Assembly (NCBI RefSeq): GCF_003478335.1
Contig: NZ_QUFB01000021.1
Span: 1-48,950, forward strand
DNA from: Clostridium sp. AM49-4BH
Lineage (GTDB): Bacteria > Bacillota > Clostridia > Lachnospirales > Lachnospiraceae
Length of the DNA stretch: 48,950 nt
Direction of reading: 5' to 3'
Made by a program: the position numbers and the translations under genes. The notes below the pieces were generated by a model. The model worked only from the letters and a program-made list of their open reading frames with translations, was not told where the DNA came from and made no database searches. How positions within the stretch are numbered: the stretch's first letter is position 1; each line of letters begins with the position of its first letter. Below, in pieces: positions 28,616 to 36,601 of this stretch.

Positions 28616-28644
28616 TTGCACCCATTCGCGGATTCTGTTATAGT
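28616..28644 (+). promoter_or_regulatory. Putative promoter of purC (TTGCAC-17-TATAGT)
   Basis: -35 TTGCAC (28616-28621), 17-bp spacer and -10 TATAGT (28639-28644) just after the Dabb gene stop. The leader is about 45 nt, too short for a purine riboswitch, and none is seen. Confidence 0.6.
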
Positions 28645-28695
28645 TATATTGTGGTTTTTACATGAGCGAACTTGCAGGAAGGAATGGAGGACATT

Positions 28696-29565
28696 ATGAA
28701 GGAATTAAAGCCGATCAAAGAAGGCAAAGTAAGAGAAATTTATGACAATGGAGACAGCTTGATCATGGTTGCGACAGACCGCATTAGCTGTTTTGATGTC
28801 ATTCTTAACAATGAGGTGACCAAGAAAGGTACTGTTTTGACACAGATGTCAAAATTCTGGTTCGATCTGACAGAAGACATCTTGCCAAATCATATGATTT
28901 CAGTCGATGTAAAAGATATGCCGGAGTTTTTCCGACAGGATAAATTTGACGGAAACAGCATGTTATGCCGTAAGTTAGAAATGTTGCCGATCGAATGCAT
29001 TGTTCGTGGTTATATTACCGGAAGCGGATGGGCAAGCTATCAGGAGAACGGAACCGTATGTGGCATCAAGTTGCCGGAAGGATTGAAAGAATCCGACAAA
29101 CTGCCGGAACCGATCTATACGCCATCTACTAAGGCGGAAATTGGCGATCATGATGAAAATATTTCTTATGAGCAAAGTGTTACGCATTTGGAGAAATATT
29201 TCCCGGGTAAAGGAGAAGAGTACGCTGCAAAGCTTCGTGATTATACGATCGCTTTGTACAAAAAATGTGCAGAGTATGCCCTGAGCAAAGGTATTATTAT
29301 TGCAGATACAAAGTTTGAATTTGGTTTAGATGAAGATGGTAACATTGTACTTGGTGATGAGATGCTGACACCGGATAGTTCCCGTTTCTGGCCGGCAGAG
29401 GGATATGAGCCGGGTCATGGTCAGCCATCGTTTGATAAGCAGTTTGCCAGAGATTGGCTTAAAGCAAATGATGGACATGATTGGACTTTGCCAAAGGATA
29501 TTGTCGATAAAACAATTGACAAATATTTACAGGCATATGAGCTTCTCACCGGAGAGAAACTATAA
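28696..29565 (+). CDS. purC: Phosphoribosylaminoimidazole-succinocarboxamide synthase
   Basis: A 289-residue purine-biosynthesis enzyme that joins CAIR and aspartate with ATP to form SAICAR. Conserved stretches are EGKVREIYD, ATDRISCFDVI, ECIVRGYITGSGWASYQ, IIADTKFEFGLD and DEMLTPDSSRFWP. Length fits the 290-residue class found in many Firmicutes and plants. The start at 28696 follows GGAGG. It stands apart from other pur genes here. Confidence 0.97.
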   Translation: MKELKPIKEGKVREIYDNGDSLIMVATDRISCFDVILNNEVTKKGTVLTQMSKFWFDLTEDILPNHMISVDVKDMPEFFRQDKFDGNSMLCRKLEMLPIECIVRGYITGSGWASYQENGTVCGIKLPEGLKESDKLPEPIYTPSTKAEIGDHDENISYEQSVTHLEKYFPGKGEEYAAKLRDYTIALYKKCAEYALSKGIIIADTKFEFGLDEDGNIVLGDEMLTPDSSRFWPAEGYEPGHGQPSFDKQFARDWLKANDGHDWTLPKDIVDKTIDKYLQAYELLTGEKL

Positions 29566-29576
29566 TATAAAAGTAC

Positions 29577-29605
29577 TTGCCAAATTGCTGTGAGTCGTAT
29601 AAAAT
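29577..29605 (+). promoter_or_regulatory. Putative promoter of the Mn riboswitch-ATPase transcript
   Basis: TTGCCA (29577-29582), 17-bp spacer and TAAAAT (29600-29605) upstream of the riboswitch aptamer. A small inverted repeat (GTCGTAT / ATACGAC) overlaps the -10. Confidence 0.45.
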
Positions 29606-29654
29606 ACGACTAAGCAGATATAACTGCAGGATTAGAGAATAGAATAGATCTAGA

Positions 29655-29804
29655 AACTCTTGCAAAAGGGGAGTAGTTGCATATCGTTTTGGATATGTTG
29701 CAGGACTTCGTCAATACGGTCGTGAGACCCGGAGCCTGTGGAACGTGAAATGTTGAACGAGACTTTTTGTGTGCTATTTTGGTACACAAGAAGTCTCTTT
29801 TTTT
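29655..29804 (+). promoter_or_regulatory. yybP-ykoY-type (Mn2+) riboswitch with transcription terminator
   Basis: The 386-nt gap before the cation ATPase carries the conserved pieces of the yybP-ykoY class in order: AAAAGGGGAGTAG (29664-29676), TCGTCAATACGG (29708-29719), GAGACCCGGAGCCTGT (29724-29739) and TTGAACGAGAC (29753-29763). The 3' part overlaps a terminator (29759-29804; stem GAGACTT / AAGTCTC with inner TGTGT / ACACA, then seven T). The family senses Mn2+ and turns on exporters; binding of Mn2+ would be expected to prevent terminator formation. From 29805 to the gene start I see no further structure. Confidence 0.88.
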
Positions 29805-29960
29805 CGTTAATCGCAAATTGTTTAATCGCAAATTGTCTGCTGGCAATTGCTATTGCGCAGCGAGAGATCATCAAGAATTGCTGCGGTAATTCTTCATGAG
29901 TAAAGCAATCCGCGGGGATATGGTTAGTGGCTGTCGGCGGGAAAGGAATGGGTGATCAAG

Positions 29961-32582
29961 ATGAAGGCATATTATCAAATGAAAAAAGAAGATGTACTGC
30001 GCAATCTGGGGGCATCAGAATGTGGATGGACATCTGCAGAGGCGGAGCAAAGGCTGGCTCAAACCGGACCAAATGCATTAGCAGAGGGAGAACAAAAGAG
30101 TGTATTTAAGATTTTTGTGGAGCAGTTTGCAGACCTATTAGTCTGGATATTAATGATCGCAGCAGGTATATCATTATTTTCGGGAGATGTTGAGAGCGCA
30201 ATTGTTATTTTTGCGGTGCTGATATTAAATGCGGTGCTCGGTACCGTTCAAAGCGTCAAAGCCGAAAAGTCCCTGAAAGCACTAAAATCGCTCTCTTCGC
30301 CGCATGCACATGTTTTGCGGGATGGCAAGAAATGTGCAATTCTTTCTACACAGGTAGTTCCCGGGGATGTTTTGCTGCTGGAGGTAGGAGATATGGTCGC
30401 TGCGGACGCACGAATACTGTGCAATCACTCGTTGCAGGTTAATGAGAGTGCATTGACCGGAGAATCAACGAATGTTGATAAACAGGATATAGAAATAACC
30501 GAGGAAACCCCTCTTGCTGATCGTGTGAATATGGTGTATTCAGGTACGCTTGTTACGTATGGCAGAGCCGAGGCTTTGGTAACTGCGACAGCAATGAATA
30601 CAGAGATGGGCAAGATTGCCGGATTGATGAATCAAACTAAGAGTGTCAAAACACCACTACAACGCAGCATGGATGATTTCAGCAGAAAGCTGGCGGTACT
30701 CATTATGGTGATCTGCTTGTTGGTATTTGGAATGCAATGGTATCAAGGCAATGGACTACTGCCATCGCTGCTATTTGCAGTGGCACTTGCAGTGGCCGCA
30801 ATTCCGGAGGCGTTAAGCTCTATTGTGACGATCGTTCAGGCAATGGGAACGCAGAAAATGGCGGTGCAGGGTGCGATCATTAAAAAATTATCAGCCGTTG
30901 AAAGCCTTGGTTGTGTCTCAGTAATATGTTCTGATAAGACAGGAACTTTGACACAAAATAAGATGACAGTGACGAAATTGTATCTCGATAAACATTGCGT
31001 GGATCCGCAGGAGCTGACGGGTGATTCCTTAGTGCAGAAGGCATTTTTATACAATGCGGTCTTAAATAATGATGCTGTATTGACAGAAGGAAAACAGCTT
31101 GGTGACCCTACAGAGTCCTGTTTGCTTGTGTTGGCACAGAATTTGACAGATACGAAACAGCTTCGCAATACTATGCAGCGTTTGGAGGAAATTCCCTTTG
31201 ACTCAGACCGCAAATTGATGAGTACCAAATATCTCGGAATAGAAGAAGAGCAATCTGATATTGTGTATACGAAAGGCGCAGTAGATGTATTATTAGAACG
31301 TACGACCCACATTCTGACATCAAAGGGAATGCAGCCGATCACGGAGGAAGATAAGCGAATGATCCTGCGGCAAAATCAGCAGTTTTCGGAACAGGGGCTC
31401 AGAGTGTTAGCTTTTGGCCAGCGATCTGTTGCAAAAGACCAGCACCTGACACTGGATCAGGAAAGGGATCTTACCTTTATAGGACTTGCGGCAATGATCG
31501 ATCCGCCGCGCATAGAATCCGGAAAAGCGGTAGAGGATGCTAAGCGTGCAGGAATCCGTACGGTTATGATTACCGGAGACCATAAGGTGACGGCAACCGC
31601 TATCGCAAAACAATTGGGGATTTTTGGCGATGGGGATATTGCGGTTACGGGACAGGAACTGGATGCGATGTCTGAGGAAGAACATTTGCAGCAATTGGAG
31701 AAGATTGCGGTCTATGCAAGAGTATCACCGGAAAATAAAATCCGCATCGTTGACGCATGGCAGAAAAAGGGGAAGATCACGGCGATGACGGGAGATGGTG
31801 TAAATGATGCGCCCGCACTTAAAAAAGCGGATATCGGCGTGGCAATGGGGATTACTGGGACAGAGGTGTCCAAAGATGCAGCAGCGATGATCTTGACAGA
31901 TGATAACTTTGCCACAATTATCAAAGCCGTATGCAACGGAAGAAATGTATATCGTAACATCAAAAATGCAATTCAGTTTTTGCTGTCAGGTAATATGGCA
32001 GGAATTCTGGCTGTATTGTATTGTTGTGTGGCAGGGCTGCCTGCACCTTTTGCAGCTGTACATCTATTGTTTATCAATCTGTTGACGGATTCGCTTCCTG
32101 CCTTAGCTATCGGCATGGAATCGGTTGATGAACGGTTGCTGCAGGATACGCCCCGTGATCCATCAGAAAAACTATTGAATAGCTCCTTTATTCGCAATAT
32201 GTTGCTCTATGGCAGTATGATCGCAGCAGTTACTATTACGGCTTTCTATTTAGGTGATCCGGTGCACACTGTTCAGACAGCGATGACGATGGCGTTTGCA
32301 ACATTAACATTAGCACGATTGTTTCATGGATTCAATCTGCGCAGTAAATACTCGCTGATACGGATCGGATTATGCAGTAACCGATGGAGTATTGCGGCAT
32401 TTGGTGTCGGTGTCCTGCTATTGGTATTGGTACTGTGCATACCGGCTGCAAGAAGTGCATTTGCAGCATCGTCTCTGACAGGGGCGCAGACAGCAAGTGT
32501 GGCCGTATTAGCAGGACTTCCAACAATTATTATACAGGGCTTCCGTATTTTACGGGAGCGGCTGTCCGGTACCGACCGGTGA
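29961..32582 (+). CDS. P2-type cation-transporting ATPase, probably Mn2+/Ca2+ exporter
   Basis: An 873-residue P-type ATPase with full P2A layout: N-terminal cation-ATPase domain, first membrane pair (about 60-105), actuator loop with TGES (about 170), M4 with AAIPEALSSIV, phosphorylation motif CSDKTGTLT (Asp near 324), nucleotide-binding loop with KGAVDVL, hinge TGDGVNDAP (about 610), and the C-terminal membrane bundle. M4 reads PEAL where SERCA-type pumps have PEGL. The upstream Mn2+ riboswitch points to manganese export rather than purely calcium. The start at 29961 is favoured by GGGTGATC upstream; a GTG at 29952 is possible. It ends directly against the convergent gene at 32583. Confidence 0.92.
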   Translation: MKAYYQMKKEDVLRNLGASECGWTSAEAEQRLAQTGPNALAEGEQKSVFKIFVEQFADLLVWILMIAAGISLFSGDVESAIVIFAVLILNAVLGTVQSVKAEKSLKALKSLSSPHAHVLRDGKKCAILSTQVVPGDVLLLEVGDMVAADARILCNHSLQVNESALTGESTNVDKQDIEITEETPLADRVNMVYSGTLVTYGRAEALVTATAMNTEMGKIAGLMNQTKSVKTPLQRSMDDFSRKLAVLIMVICLLVFGMQWYQGNGLLPSLLFAVALAVAAIPEALSSIVTIVQAMGTQKMAVQGAIIKKLSAVESLGCVSVICSDKTGTLTQNKMTVTKLYLDKHCVDPQELTGDSLVQKAFLYNAVLNNDAVLTEGKQLGDPTESCLLVLAQNLTDTKQLRNTMQRLEEIPFDSDRKLMSTKYLGIEEEQSDIVYTKGAVDVLLERTTHILTSKGMQPITEEDKRMILRQNQQFSEQGLRVLAFGQRSVAKDQHLTLDQERDLTFIGLAAMIDPPRIESGKAVEDAKRAGIRTVMITGDHKVTATAIAKQLGIFGDGDIAVTGQELDAMSEEEHLQQLEKIAVYARVSPENKIRIVDAWQKKGKITAMTGDGVNDAPALKKADIGVAMGITGTEVSKDAAAMILTDDNFATIIKAVCNGRNVYRNIKNAIQFLLSGNMAGILAVLYCCVAGLPAPFAAVHLLFINLLTDSLPALAIGMESVDERLLQDTPRDPSEKLLNSSFIRNMLLYGSMIAAVTITAFYLGDPVHTVQTAMTMAFATLTLARLFHGFNLRSKYSLIRIGLCSNRWSIAAFGVGVLLLVLVLCIPAARSAFAASSLTGAQTASVAVLAGLPTIIIQGFRILRERLSGTDR

Positions 32583-33029
32583 TTATAAATAGCTGCGAAG
32601 ATCTTCGCGGAGAGTATCTTCGATAGACATGAGGCGTCGACACAGATCTTTGGCTGCGTGACTGGCATCCGGGTAGTCATTTAGACAGCGCTGCAATGCG
32701 TTGATGCCCATGTCACAGCCATCTGTGATCAAATTTGCTACCGTTGCATCACTTTGTTCTAATGTCAGTTTCATATTGGTTTTCGCCCATGCCATTCCTT
32801 TTGCGACCGGACTTGGCTCCTTGGTATTGCCGTGACAGTGCGCCAATTCGGTGTGAATGTCATTTCCGAGTTTAGCGTGGTGCTGTTTGGTGTCCAATAA
32901 CAGATTTTTTAAGGCGCTGTCCTGTGTGCGGTCCAGAACTTCGTCAATGGCGGATACTGCCATTTTGCTTCCGGCATCACATTCCTGTAAAAGTCGAATT
33001 GTATCAAACTCTTTGCTGTTTGTTTCCAT
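32583..33029 (-). CDS. Ferritin-like / DUF2383-type helical protein
   Basis: A 148-residue all-helical protein, METNSKEFDTIRLLQECDAGSKMA..., with Glu, His and Asp residues placed as in ferritin-like four-helix bundles (ECDAG, HHAKLGNDIHTELAH, DCGMGI-like region). It resembles DUF2383 or PA2169-type proteins, but the match is not certain and the metal ligands cannot be confirmed. On the minus strand AAAGGAGG lies about 9 nt upstream. It is convergent with the P-type ATPase with no intervening bases between stop codons, so the two transcripts must overlap unless terminated within a coding region. Confidence 0.7.
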   Translation of the reverse strand: METNSKEFDTIRLLQECDAGSKMAVSAIDEVLDRTQDSALKNLLLDTKQHHAKLGNDIHTELAHCHGNTKEPSPVAKGMAWAKTNMKLTLEQSDATVANLITDGCDMGINALQRCLNDYPDASHAAKDLCRRLMSIEDTLREDLRSYL

Positions 33030-33257
33030 GGATATCGTCCTCCTTTTGGCGTTACGTTTACATTACTGCAAAATTAGCTGTTTCCAAATTTTTTCCCGGC
33101 AAAAATTTCTATGTTAGTATTTCCCAATGATTGTAAAATATGTTATACTATCATTATATATTTCAATGTGCTGTAAATTCTGGAAAACTATTGCAGTATG
33201 GCAAAACACTGTGCAATGAATCAAGGGATTCAGATTATATTTTTGGGGGAGAAGCAT

Positions 33258-34250
33258 ATGAAGGAAGAGGAGAAGGAAGCATTTGACAATGCTTACCATC
33301 GTGCAAGGCGATTTGTGTACAAAAACGCCCGACCACTGGAGTTGGCTAAGTGGCAGTACCACTTTGAGGATGGCAGTCGTGAGGCGGTTTTGGACACACT
33401 TGCCTGCTACCAAAATACGGATGGTGGGTTTGGCTACGGATTGGAGCCGGACTATTGGAATCCGCATTCATCACCGTCACAGACCTATGAGGCAACAGAG
33501 ATCATCTGGGAAATCGGAATGGAGCGCGAAGATGCAGATCATCCGGTCATTCAGGGGATTTTGGAATATTTGAGCAGTGGCAAAGAGTTTGAAGATAATA
33601 GTTGGGCGCATACGATCGATACGAATAACAATTACCCACATGCGGACTGGTGGCACTATCCATATGCTTCATGGTGGGAGGACACTCCGGCTAATCGTTT
33701 TTCGACGGATTACAATCCAACGGCAGGCCTGGCAGGATTTATTCTGTATTTTGAGGATCCGGATACGGATTTTTATGATCTGGCTAAGGAAGTGGCGACG
33801 GAGGCGATCAATCAGTTTTTAATGATCAAAGATTGTAAAGAGATGCATGTGGTCGCTTGTTTTTGCAGACTTTATGATTATATTGCAGAGGCAGGATTAG
33901 AAGCGGAGTTTCCAATGGAAGCGTTTGAAAAGCGCTTAAAGGAAGTTGTATTTCAAACGATCACGCAGGATGTCAATTTATACATTACAATGTGGGATGT
34001 CAATATTTGCCGTCCATCGACTTTTTTGCGTGCCAAAGACAGTATGTATTATGAAATGAACAAAAATATTGCAGAGTTTGAATTGGAATTTATCGCCAAA
34101 ACACAGCTGGGAGACGGTTCGTGGGAAGTGACTTGGGAGTGGGGGAAAAGTTATCCTGCCGCTTGGGGAGTTGCCAAGAACTGGTGGAAGAGCAAGATCG
34201 CCATACAGAATCTTCTGTATTGGAGCGGTATGATGGACAGCGAGGAATAA
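33258..34250 (+). CDS. Predicted alpha/alpha-toroid protein (prenyltransferase/squalene-cyclase-like fold)
   Basis: A 330-residue cytosolic protein without signal peptide or membrane helix. It has YQNTDGGFGYGLEPD near residues 55-69, the QnxDGGFG repeat typical of alpha/alpha-toroid folds of terpene cyclases and prenyltransferases. A second region, AKTQLGDGSWEVTWEWG, lies near the C-terminus. It is unusually rich in Trp (DWWHYPYASWWED, GVAKNWWKSK). The start at 33258 follows GGGGGAG; an earlier ATG at 33198 lacks a site. Catalysis cannot be predicted: the classic DXDD or zinc-ligand sets are not evident. Upstream of trpS by 29 nt and probably co-transcribed. Confidence 0.75.
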   Translation: MKEEEKEAFDNAYHRARRFVYKNARPLELAKWQYHFEDGSREAVLDTLACYQNTDGGFGYGLEPDYWNPHSSPSQTYEATEIIWEIGMEREDADHPVIQGILEYLSSGKEFEDNSWAHTIDTNNNYPHADWWHYPYASWWEDTPANRFSTDYNPTAGLAGFILYFEDPDTDFYDLAKEVATEAINQFLMIKDCKEMHVVACFCRLYDYIAEAGLEAEFPMEAFEKRLKEVVFQTITQDVNLYITMWDVNICRPSTFLRAKDSMYYEMNKNIAEFELEFIAKTQLGDGSWEVTWEWGKSYPAAWGVAKNWWKSKIAIQNLLYWSGMMDSEE

Positions 34251-34279
34251 AATAACAGACTGAAGGAGAATGAAACATT

Positions 34280-35368
34280 ATGGCAAAGATAATTTTAACC
34301 GGAGATCGCCCGACAGGACGTTTACATGTAGGACATTATGTTGGCTCATTGCGCCGGCGCGTGGAGTTACAAAATTCCGGTGAATACGATAAAATATTTA
34401 TTATGATCGCAGATGCACAGGCACTTACGGATAACTTTGAGAATCCGGAGAAGGTGCGCCAGAATATTATAGAAGTGGCATTGGATTATTTGTCTTGCGG
34501 GCTTGATCCAACGAAATCGACATTATTTATCCAGTCACAGATTTCAGAATTATGTGAGCTTACTTTTTATTATATGGATCTGGTTACGGTATCTCGATTG
34601 CAGCGTAATCCTACGGTGAAATCAGAGATCAAGATGCGTGATTTTGAAACAAGTATTCCGGTTGGATTCTTTACGTATCCAATTAGTCAGGCAGCTGATA
34701 TTACCGCTTTTAAGGCAACGACGGTGCCGGTTGGAGAGGACCAGCTCCCAATGATAGAACAGACAAGGGAAATCGTTCGTAAGTTCAATGGTATTTATGA
34801 TGAAGTTTTGGTAGAACCTGAGGTGCTGTTGCCGGACAATGCGGCTTGTATGCGTCTGCCGGGCATAGATGGCAAGCAAAAGATGAGTAAATCATTAGGC
34901 AACTGTATTTATTTGTCGGATACGGAAGAAGATGTACGTGCTAAGATTATGGAAATGTACACGGATCCGCTTCATATTAAGGTGTCTGATCCAGGACATA
35001 TAGAGGGTAATACGGTGTTTACGTATCTGGATGCGTTTAGCAGACCGGAGCATTTTGAAGAATACATGCCGGATTATGCAAATCTGGATGAATTAAAAGA
35101 ACATTACCGGAAAGGCGGACTTGGCGATGTCAAGATCAAACGTTTCTTAAATAACGTTATGCAGGAGGAGTTGTCTCCGATCCGTGCACGAAGAGCTGAG
35201 TTTGAGAAAGATATTCCGGAAGTTTACAACATCCTTAAGAAGGGAAGTGATGTTGCAAGAGAAACGGCAGCTCAGACATTATCTGAGGTCAAAAGAGCGA
35301 TGAAGATTGATTATTTTGAGGATCAGGATTTGATCCGCACACAGAGCGAACGTTATGCACAAAAATAG
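34280..35368 (+). CDS. trpS: Tryptophan-tRNA ligase
   Basis: A 362-residue class I synthetase. The HIGH-type motif is [11 protein letters not shown] (about residues 12-22), and the KMSKS loop is [10 protein letters not shown] (about 204). [18 protein letters not shown] and [11 protein letters not shown] are also family-typical. It is slightly longer than the 330-residue B. subtilis form, like the TrpRS common in Clostridia. The ribosome binding site is GAAGGAG. No T-box precedes it, only a 29-nt gap after the toroid protein gene. Confidence 0.96.
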   Translation: MAKIILTGDRPTGRLHVGHYVGSLRRRVELQNSGEYDKIFIMIADAQALTDNFENPEKVRQNIIEVALDYLSCGLDPTKSTLFIQSQISELCELTFYYMDLVTVSRLQRNPTVKSEIKMRDFETSIPVGFFTYPISQAADITAFKATTVPVGEDQLPMIEQTREIVRKFNGIYDEVLVEPEVLLPDNAACMRLPGIDGKQKMSKSLGNCIYLSDTEEDVRAKIMEMYTDPLHIKVSDPGHIEGNTVFTYLDAFSRPEHFEEYMPDYANLDELKEHYRKGGLGDVKIKRFLNNVMQEELSPIRARRAEFEKDIPEVYNILKKGSDVARETAAQTLSEVKRAMKIDYFEDQDLIRTQSERYAQK

Positions 35369-35381
35369 CGGTTGCTTTGGA

Positions 35382-35410
35382 TTTACAATTTTACAGATAT
35401 ATGCTACAAT
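35382..35410 (+). promoter_or_regulatory. Putative promoter of the PocR/MCP gene
   Basis: TTTACA (35382-35387), 17-bp spacer and TACAAT (35405-35410). The -10 falls within the 12-bp tandem repeats described separately. Confidence 0.5.
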
Positions 35411-35441
35411 ATATACTACAATATATGTTGCAGTATAGAGT
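35393..35441 (+). repeat. 12-bp tandem repeats over the promoter of the PocR/MCP gene
   Basis: Successive units ACAGATATATGCT, ACAATATATACT, ACAATATATGTT and GCAGTATAGAGT (one 13 nt, three 12 nt) lie directly upstream of the gene and include the putative -10. They may be helically phased operator half-sites or simple AT-rich slippage repeats. Confidence 0.55.
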
Positions 35442-35458
35442 ACGGGAGGCGTATGACA

Positions 35459-36232
35459 ATGAAGATTCAAGATTTTTGCGATATGGTTAAATTCGAAGAA
35501 ATTATGAACAATTGGGCGAAAAGTACAGGCTTGGCGACAGTAGCAGTTGGCGCCGATGGAAAGTATATTAGCGAATGTTATAATTTCACGGAATTTTGTA
35601 TTGATCTGACAAGAGGCAGCGAAGAAGGACGTCGTCGTTGTGAGAAGTGTGACCGTGAAAGTGAGGGTGTCTATGAGTGCCATGCCGGTCTGATGGATTT
35701 CGGCATCCCTATCACGTTGAATGACGGCACCGTTCTTGGGAGTGTGATCGGAGGTCAGATATTACCGGAGAATCCGGATGATGACAAGTTCCGCGGTGTT
35801 GCCAGAGAGCTTGGTATTAATGAAGATGCTTATATTGAGGCTTTGCATAAAGTTGGTGTTAAGTCCAAAGAGCAGATCAAAGCGTCTGCACAGTTGCTGG
35901 GGGACGTGATCAACATGTATGTACGTGCCTGCTATCAAGAGTATCAGAATAATCAGATGCTGGAACGCTTGAAAGTTGGCATTGCGAAGGCGGCTGAAGA
36001 GATCAGTGAGGCGAATGAGAGTACATCAAAGATTGTTGGATTCAGTAAGAAACAGAATATGCTCGCATTGAATGCATCCATTGAATCAGCTCGTGCCGGT
36101 GAGAGCGGACGTGGTTTCGCCGTGGTAGCTTCTGAGGTTCAGAAGCTGGCAGAGGGAATGGCAAGCGTGAGCAAGGAGATTACGTCCAAGCTTGCGCAGT
36201 TGACAGAGACTGTCAATGAGTTAAATGATTAA
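35459..36232 (+). CDS. Soluble PocR-domain / truncated chemoreceptor signalling protein
   Basis: A 257-residue protein. The N-terminal ~165 residues form a PocR-type sensory domain (start [16 protein letters not shown], central cysteines in [11 protein letters not shown] and [14 protein letters not shown], then [11 protein letters not shown]). The C-terminal ~80 residues hold only the hairpin tip of a methyl-accepting chemotaxis signalling domain ([33 protein letters not shown]). There is no membrane helix and no HAMP domain. In full receptors the signalling coiled coil is two to three times longer, so this is a minimal soluble receptor that could pair with CheW/CheA elsewhere. The start at 35459 gives the best spacing to GGGAGG; ATG at 35453 is possible. 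Confidence 0.82.
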   Translation: MKIQDFCDMVKFEEIMNNWAKSTGLATVAVGADGKYISECYNFTEFCIDLTRGSEEGRRRCEKCDRESEGVYECHAGLMDFGIPITLNDGTVLGSVIGGQILPENPDDDKFRGVARELGINEDAYIEALHKVGVKSKEQIKASAQLLGDVINMYVRACYQEYQNNQMLERLKVGIAKAAEEISEANESTSKIVGFSKKQNMLALNASIESARAGESGRGFAVVASEVQKLAEGMASVSKEITSKLAQLTETVNELND

Positions 36233-36242
36233 TTTTTTGCAT

Positions 36243-36267
36243 AAAATTCCGGTTTTTGCGGAATTTT
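36243..36267 (+). terminator. Terminator-like hairpin after the PocR/MCP gene
   Basis: AAAATTCC / GGAATTTT around a 9-nt loop. The T-run is part of the stem, so strength is uncertain. Confidence 0.45.
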
Positions 36268-36270
36268 CAT

Positions 36271-36532
36271 AATATGGCTATGACGAAGAGAAGTAGCAGG
36301 AGAATCGCTTGCAGAGAGTGGGGGATGGTGTGAACCCCATAGAAGGAATCCTAGTGAATAACACTTTATCAGCCGCAATCTGAACGTGAGACATTCATTA
36401 GTAGGTGCGCCGCAGCTGTGCGACAAACAGAAAGGTTATTATGACCGTAGAGAGACTGTAGAACAGTAATTCGGGTGGTACCGCGGACAATACGTTCGTC
36501 CTGAACAAGTGTGTTTGGGGCGGACTTTTTTT
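36271..36532 (+). promoter_or_regulatory. T-box leader of aspS, specifier codon AAC (Asn)
   Basis: The T-box core GGGTGGTACCGCGG is at 36473-36486. Stem I can be built: GGCT (36276-36279) pairs with AGCC (36371-36374), GAAG with CTTT, and AGGA (36298-36301) with TCCT (36349-36352). The AGTA motif (36292-36295) lies on the 5' side of the specifier loop. The distal loop region is GAGAGTGGGGGATGGTG. On the 3' side of the specifier loop the usual GAA-N-codon-A pattern reads GAA-T-AAC-A, so the specifier is AAC (36360-36362). A terminator (GTCC / GGAC outer stem, about 36497-36532, followed by T7) completes the switch. Uncharged tRNA pairing with the specifier and the TGGT bulge would prevent termination. 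Confidence 0.9.
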
Positions 36533-36601
36533 GCTTTATATTACGAATAAGAACCCCTCAGTTCTTATTTGAAAGTACATTTCATCTTGAAGGAGGATAT
36601 T

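Noticed and set aside
28616..28695. Purine riboswitch in front of purC
   Set aside because: The leader is too short and lacks the conserved aptamer loops.
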